A stretch of 64,000 nucleotides of DNA from JAAYZQ01 sp034428935 (GTDB lineage: Bacteria; Chloroflexota; Anaerolineae; JAAYZQ01), in NCBI GenBank assembly GCA_034428935.1, contig DAOUHB010000207.1, forward strand, positions 1 to 64,000, in the 5' to 3' direction. The position numbers were made by a program, and so were the translations under genes. Under the pieces are notes generated by a model, which was not told the origin of the DNA, did no database searches, and saw only the letters and a program-made list of their open reading frames with translations. Below, piece after piece: positions 60,090 through 64,000 of the stretch; within the stretch, counting starts at the first letter, position 1, and each line of letters begins with the position of its first letter.

Positions 60090-61382
60090 CTATTGCCCGC
60101 CTCGGATCTCTTCGACGCTGGCGATGACGGCGTCGTAGGCCGCCTGCAGAGCCTCCGCCGGGTCAGTGCCCTCGTTCAACACGGAGGGGATGGCCGTGTC
60201 CATGGGTCCCCAGTAAGCGTTCATCTCGGGGATGACCGGGAAGGCCGTCCCACCCTCAAAGGCCTCGGAGGCCTGCTGGAGGTGCGGATCGGTCACCTCG
60301 ACGCCGGTAATGGCGGGGATGTGGCCGACGGAGCCGAGCATGGTCTGGGCCTCGGGTGAGAGAAAGAACTCCATGAAGGCCCAGGCGGCCGCCTGGTCGT
60401 CACCCTCGACGTTGCTGCCCAGGTAGATGTTGTCGGTCTGGACATAGCCGGACAGGGCTCCATCTCCATAGGTCGGCCAGGGGTCGATAACCACGTTCTC
60501 GGGGCCGAGGGTCTCGGTAAAGCCGGTGATGTTCCAGGTGCCATCAAAGACGATGCCGGCCTTGCCCGCCTTGTACAGGTTCACGTCGTTGTCGTTGTTG
60601 TACTCCACCGGGCCAGCGTCCTGGAACGACTTGATGAGGTTCATCCACTCCACGCCCTTTTCGTCGTTAAAGAGCGGGTTGCCGTCCTCATCCATGAGCT
60701 GGCCGCCGATGCCGTTGAGATGGGCCGCGGAGAAAAAGAGGCCGGCCTCCAGGTCAGCGCCGACGGTGTCGCCGGTCGTGGCCTCCTGGGCCGCTGCCAC
60801 CAGGTCATCCCAGGTGGCCGGGGCCTCGGGGATGATGGTGGGGTTGCGGAACATGACCACACCCTTGATGGTGTGGGGCAGGCCAACGAGGGCATCCTTG
60901 TACTGGAGTGGAGCGAGGGCGGCGGGGTTGAGCGTGTCCAGGAACTCCTGGCTGGCCATGGACGAGATGTCGGCCACGAGCTGGGCGTCATAGAACGCCG
61001 GGCCCCAGTCGGCGGAGCCAAGGAGCACGGCGGGGCCGCCACCCGTGGCCGCCGCGGTCTCGAACTTGCCTCGCAGGTCCTCGTGGGGCGTGTAGAGGAC
61101 GTCAAAGGTGACGTCAGGGTACTGCTCCTGGAACGCGCCGATGACCTGGTTGAGGCCCGGAATCTCGGATTCCTTCCAGGAATGCCACAGGACGATGGTG
61201 CCCGCCAGAGAGGGCTCGGCCTCGGCGGCTGTCGGCTCGGGCTGGGCGGCCTCCGGTTCCGTCGCCTCGGGCTGGGCGGCCGCGGGCTCGGTTGCCGCCG
61301 GCTCCGTCGTGGCGCCACAGCCTGCCAGCAGCAGGCTCGTCACCACGAGGATGGCGAGCAGGGAAAACAGTGACTTTTTCAT
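60090..61382 (-). CDS. Sugar-binding lipoprotein of an ABC importer (MalE-like)
   Basis: A 430-residue extracellular solute-binding protein 1. The lipoprotein signal is SLLLAGCG (Cys22), and the linker has EPAATEPAAAQPEATEPEAA repeats. The body matches maltose/trehalose-type binders: TIVLWHSWKESEIPGLNQVI, FDVLYTPHEDLRGKFE, LVGLPHTIKGVVMFRNPTII, GIVFDGTWNITGF, AAWAFMEFFLSPEAQTMLG. Probably an oligosaccharide binder (alpha-glucosides likely, not certain). ATG 61382 with AGGAG. The ~230-nt leader is long; its role is unknown. Confidence 0.95.
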   Translation of the reverse strand: MKKSLFSLLAILVVTSLLLAGCGATTEPAATEPAAAQPEATEPEAAQPEPTAAEAEPSLAGTIVLWHSWKESEIPGLNQVIGAFQEQYPDVTFDVLYTPHEDLRGKFETAAATGGGPAVLLGSADWGPAFYDAQLVADISSMASQEFLDTLNPAALAPLQYKDALVGLPHTIKGVVMFRNPTIIPEAPATWDDLVAAAQEATTGDTVGADLEAGLFFSAAHLNGIGGQLMDEDGNPLFNDEKGVEWMNLIKSFQDAGPVEYNNDNDVNLYKAGKAGIVFDGTWNITGFTETLGPENVVIDPWPTYGDGALSGYVQTDNIYLGSNVEGDDQAAAWAFMEFFLSPEAQTMLGSVGHIPAITGVEVTDPHLQQASEAFEGGTAFPVIPEMNAYWGPMDTAIPSVLNEGTDPAEALQAAYDAVIASVEEIRGGQ

Positions 61383-61617
61383 TTTTCTCCTCCAAGCAAT
61401 ATGGGAAACTGCCTCGATGGGTAAACGAATACGAGAGCTTGAGCTAGAAGTCACCACCTCCTTCCCGAAACGTCAAGAAGTCAGACCATGACCAGGGGTA
61501 AGAAAGAGCAGCGGTCCGTGGAGCGTGGGACAGCGAGGCGGCAAAGAGGAAACAAGAGCGGGCCGTTTTCCAACCCCTTGTCTTGAAGGTGTCGCCTGCA
61601 CTGGCGTGGTAGCCATC

Positions 61618-61645
61618 ATTATACCACAAGACAATATGATGGCAA
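61618..61645 (-). promoter_or_regulatory. Promoter of the sugar importer operon
   Basis: Minus strand TTGCCA (61645-61640), 16 bp, TATAAT (61623-61618) preceded by TGG. It leaves a ~230-nt leader before the binding-protein ATG. Together with the opposing promoter it accounts for the 394-bp gap 61383-61776. Confidence 0.75.
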
Positions 61646-61712
61646 CTTTGCCGGACCACGAGACAGGGCGCAAGAAACTGGGGCATCGCGCGCGAATGGG
61701 TTTCCCCCTGAC

Positions 61713-61741
61713 TTGCGTTCGCCGCGCTCTTGGGGTACACT
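61713..61741 (+). promoter_or_regulatory. Promoter of the glutaredoxin-like gene
   Basis: TTGCGT (61713-61718), 17 bp, TACACT (61736-61741), 36 bp before the ATG. Confidence 0.6.
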
Positions 61742-61776
61742 ATGGGCTATCGCCAAACCTGGCATGAGAGGTTGGA

Positions 61777-62025
61777 ATGGCCAAGGCAACTCCCGAGATC
61801 ACGATCTTTACGCGCCCCTGGTGCGGCGGTGTCATGCGCGTCAAGCGCTGGCTGGAACGGCGGGGCATTCCCTATACCGAGGTCGATATCACCAAGGACC
61901 CGGAAGCTGCAAGGCGTGTCGCGGCACTGAACGGCGGCAACCAGTCGGTGCCAACAATCCTCTTTGATGGCGTCCACGTGGCGACCGAGCCCAGCACCGA
62001 GGAATTGGAGCGCCTGTTGGGCTAG
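61777..62025 (+). CDS. Glutaredoxin-like protein with a CGGV active site
   Basis: An 82-residue thioredoxin-fold protein: ITIFTRPWCGGVMRVKRWLE, VDITKDPEAARRVAALNGGN and the cis-Pro loop SVPTILFDG with DGVHVATEPSTEEL. The nucleophile is Cys16; the second Cys of the usual CxxC is Val19, so it can only act through a mixed disulfide (monothiol). Similar small mycoredoxin/NrdH-like proteins keep CxxC. ATG 61777 lies 36 bp downstream of a good promoter. It is upstream of plsX. Confidence 0.9.
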   Translation: MAKATPEITIFTRPWCGGVMRVKRWLERRGIPYTEVDITKDPEAARRVAALNGGNQSVPTILFDGVHVATEPSTEELERLLG

Positions 62026-62116
62026 AACCTGGGGCGCATGGGCGCCAAGTACCTCGCGTGCCTGGCACCTGAGGCCGAAAACGAGACTGTACGCCAAGAC
62101 CAAAGATCGGACGAGG

Positions 62117-62152
62117 ACGGGACCGTTTCTTTTGGCCGCGTCCCGTGTTGTT
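62117..62152 (+). terminator. Possible terminator before plsX
   Basis: ACGGGAC and GTCCCGT can form a 7-bp stem around a 16-nt loop, followed by GTTGTTTA. The U-content is low, so readthrough into plsX is likely. Confidence 0.35.
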
Positions 62153-62188
62153 TAATTGGCAAGGCTGTGGGCGGAGTAAGGAGGCAAG

Positions 62189-63193
62189 ATGAAGATCGCA
62201 GTGGATGCCATGGGCGGCGACCACGCCCCGGGTGTCGTCGTGGACGGCGCGGTGCAAGCCGCCAGGGACCTGGGCCTGGAGCTGATCCTGGTCGGCCGGC
62301 GGCACGTCATCGAGGCGGAGCTATCCGCATACGACACGGCGGGGCTGTCGCTCCAGATCCATCACGCCGAGAAGACGGTGGCCATGGACGAGCACAACCC
62401 GGCAGCCGCTATCAAGGCGAGCAAGGATTCATCCATGGTGCTGGGGATGGAGACGGTCAGGCGTGGGGAGGCTGAAGCCTTTGTCACGGCCGGCCATTCG
62501 GGCGCCGCGCTGGCGGCGGCGCTCTTCCGGCTGGGTCGCATTCGCGGCATCAAGCGGCCGGCGCTGTCGACCGTTTTTCCCAGCCAGACCCCCCAGGGCC
62601 ACTGCTTTCTCCTGGACATCGGGGCCAATGCCGACTGCAAGCCGGAGTACCTGCTCCAGTTTGCGGTGATGGGCGCCATCTATTCCGAAAGAGTGCTCGG
62701 CGTGGCCAGGCCCCGTGTGGCCATCGTCTCCAACGGCGAAGAAGAGGGCAAGGGCAACCAGCTCGTCCAAGACACCGTGCCGCTGCTGAAGGCCAGCGGC
62801 CTCAACTTTGTGGGCAACGCCGAGGGCAAGGACATTCCGTGGGGCATTGCCGACGTCATTGTCACAGACGGCTTCACGGGAAACGTCATCATCAAGCTGT
62901 CGGAAGGGGTGTCCAGGCTCTTGATGGACATCCTGAAGACCGAGCTGACGAGCCGCAGCATGTCCAAGGTCGGTGCCCTGTTGGCCAAGCCCGCCTTTGA
63001 CGCCGTTCGCGGCCGGCTGGACTACAGGGAGTACGGCGGGGCCCCGCTCCTGGGCATCGACGGGGTGGTCATCGTCGGCCACGGCCGCTCCGACGCCCTG
63101 GCCATTCGCAACGCCATCCGCGTAGCCGCCCAGACGGTGGAGAACGGCGTGCTGGACGCCATCAAGCAGGGGCTGGTCGAACAAGAGGTATGA
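62189..63193 (+). CDS. plsX: Phosphate acyltransferase PlsX
   Basis: A 334-residue enzyme that makes acyl-phosphate from acyl-ACP, the first step of glycerolipid synthesis with PlsY. Signatures: IAVDAMGGDHAPGVVVDGAV, ASKDSSMVLGMETVRRGEAE, FVTAGHSGAALAAALFRLGR, RPALSTVFPSQTPQGHCFLL (others have LPT.G), LDIGANADCKPEYLLQFAVM, VVTDGFTGN-like IVTDGFTGNVIIKLSEGVS. Length is usual. ATG 62189 behind AAGGAGG. The next gene is fabF, the common plsX-fab arrangement. Confidence 0.96.
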   Translation: MKIAVDAMGGDHAPGVVVDGAVQAARDLGLELILVGRRHVIEAELSAYDTAGLSLQIHHAEKTVAMDEHNPAAAIKASKDSSMVLGMETVRRGEAEAFVTAGHSGAALAAALFRLGRIRGIKRPALSTVFPSQTPQGHCFLLDIGANADCKPEYLLQFAVMGAIYSERVLGVARPRVAIVSNGEEEGKGNQLVQDTVPLLKASGLNFVGNAEGKDIPWGIADVIVTDGFTGNVIIKLSEGVSRLLMDILKTELTSRSMSKVGALLAKPAFDAVRGRLDYREYGGAPLLGIDGVVIVGHGRSDALAIRNAIRVAAQTVENGVLDAIKQGLVEQEV

Positions 63194-63233
63194 GCCGGGG
63201 CTCAAAGCCTGGTTCCAACAATAGAGGAGCACT

Positions 63234-64000
63234 ATGAAGCAAAGGGACATTGCAGAACGAGTTGTCATCACGGGGATGGGGGCCGTAACGCCCCTGGGAT
63301 TGAGCGTCCAGGAATCGTGGGAAGGGATGGTGGCCGGCCGCTCGGGCATCTCTACCATCACCCTTTTTGATGCCAGCGACCTCCCTATCCGTATCGCGGG
63401 CGAGCTAAAGGGGTTCGACGTCACCGAGTACCTCGACATCAAGGAGGCCCGGCGCATGGCCCGCAGCTCGCACCTGGCCCTGGCCGCCGGCATCCAGGCC
63501 ATGGCCGACGCCGGCCTGGGCGACCAGGTGCCCAATCCGGAGCGCGCCGGCGTGGTCATGGGCACCGGCATCGGCGGGTTCGACGCCGGGCTCGAGGGCT
63601 GGGACACGTACAAGGCCAAGGGCTTGCGGCGGGTGAACCCCTTCACGGCCATGGCCCTGTTGTGCAACATGCCGGCCCACCACCTGAGCCTGCGTTACCA
63701 ATGCCAGGCCTACAACTCGACGGTGGTCACGGCCTGCGCCTCGGGCACGCAGGCCATCGGCGAGGCGACGGAGGCCATTCGCCGCGGCGCCGCCGACCTG
63801 ATGCTCGCCGGCGGCGTGGAGGGCATGATCCATCCCGTGCTGGTGGGCGCCTTTATTGTCATGCGCGTGCTGGCCGCCGACAACGACTCCCCGGAAAAGG
63901 CCATCAAGCCCTTTGACGCCCGCCGCGATGGCTTCGTCTGCTCCGAGGGCTCGGCCGTCATGGTCCTGGAGCGCCTCGACCACGCCCTGGAGCGAGGGGC
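63234..64000 (+). CDS. fabF: Beta-ketoacyl-ACP synthase II, partial (C-terminus off right edge)
   Basis: The first ~255 residues of a thiolase-fold condensing enzyme elongating acyl-ACP in type II fatty acid synthesis. VVITGMGAVTPLGLSVQESW opens it. The active-site Cys is in VTACASGTQAIGEA, followed by AGGVEGMIHPVLVGAFIVM and FDARRDGFVCSEGSAVMVLE. Downstream His motifs lie outside the window. ATG 63234 with GAGGAG, 40 bp after plsX; part of the same lipid operon. Confidence 0.95.
   Translation, partial: MKQRDIAERVVITGMGAVTPLGLSVQESWEGMVAGRSGISTITLFDASDLPIRIAGELKGFDVTEYLDIKEARRMARSSHLALAAGIQAMADAGLGDQVPNPERAGVVMGTGIGGFDAGLEGWDTYKAKGLRRVNPFTAMALLCNMPAHHLSLRYQCQAYNSTVVTACASGTQAIGEATEAIRRGAADLMLAGGVEGMIHPVLVGAFIVMRVLAADNDSPEKAIKPFDARRDGFVCSEGSAVMVLERLDHALERG

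Overview
The window reads as one piece of a high-GC bacterial chromosome, most likely a member of the Chloroflexota (Anaerolineae-like). This assignment is an inference. It rests on the many lipoproteins and membrane proteins with Pro/Thr 'PTPTxTP' linkers, frequent GTG starts with AGGAGG ribosome sites, near-consensus sigma-70 promoters often with a TGn extended -10, an indolepyruvate:ferredoxin oxidoreductase, MalEFG-type sugar import and large multi-spanning glycosyltransferases. No rRNA or marker gene is present to settle the phylum.

Layout. 1-3.1 kb: partial membrane protein, tRNA-Leu(CAA), and an ECF-like sigma factor with a membrane anti-sigma factor. 3.1-7.4 kb: TetR regulator, shortened flavodoxin/ferredoxin protein and an ABC exporter, with an operator placed just downstream of the promoter. 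7.5-16.1 kb: a giant YfhO-flippase fusion, dolichol-phosphate-mannose-synthase-like GT2, a small ferredoxin, iorAB and an LPETG surface protein. 16.4-20.9 kb: MacA/MacB-like efflux operon with an internally duplicated permease. 21.3-31.0 kb: MOSC protein, a strong structured-RNA candidate, zinc-ribbon protein, M1-type lipoprotein peptidase, two GT-C-like membrane proteins, a lipoprotein and a zinc alcohol dehydrogenase. 31.0-36.1 kb: a circularly permuted phosphoglycerate mutase, a UGA-containing (selenocysteine) MsrA, MsrB, DegV and an unknown acidic protein. 36.4-37.6 kb: an IS630-family element. 37.6-54.5 kb: one long minus-strand glycan operon. 54.6-57.3 kb: a divergent heme-copper oxidase (NO-reductase-like). 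57.3-61.4 kb: sugar ABC importer. 61.7-64 kb: glutaredoxin-like protein, plsX and partial fabF (fatty acid and phospholipid synthesis).

How parts work together. The 37.6-54.5 kb operon encodes three activities of ADP-heptose synthesis: GmhA (fused to a GT4), GmhB and HldE. It adds five full and one half GT9 (heptosyltransferase-like) proteins, two GT2, two GT4, a NodU-type carbamoyltransferase, a radical SAM/SPASM protein and a short-chain dehydrogenase. It probably builds a heptose-containing, carbamoylated surface glycan. No HldD epimerase and no lipid A genes are visible.

The most notable items are: a circularly permuted independent phosphoglycerate mutase; an MsrA whose catalytic Cys codon is UGA, followed by hairpins suited to a bacterial SECIS; the heptose glycan locus; an oxidase subunit I with Asp where a His metal ligand is expected, paired with a subunit II lacking all CuA Cys; a ~390-nt structured RNA with its own promoter and terminator; and an IS630 copy inserted in a TAG stop codon that it regenerates.
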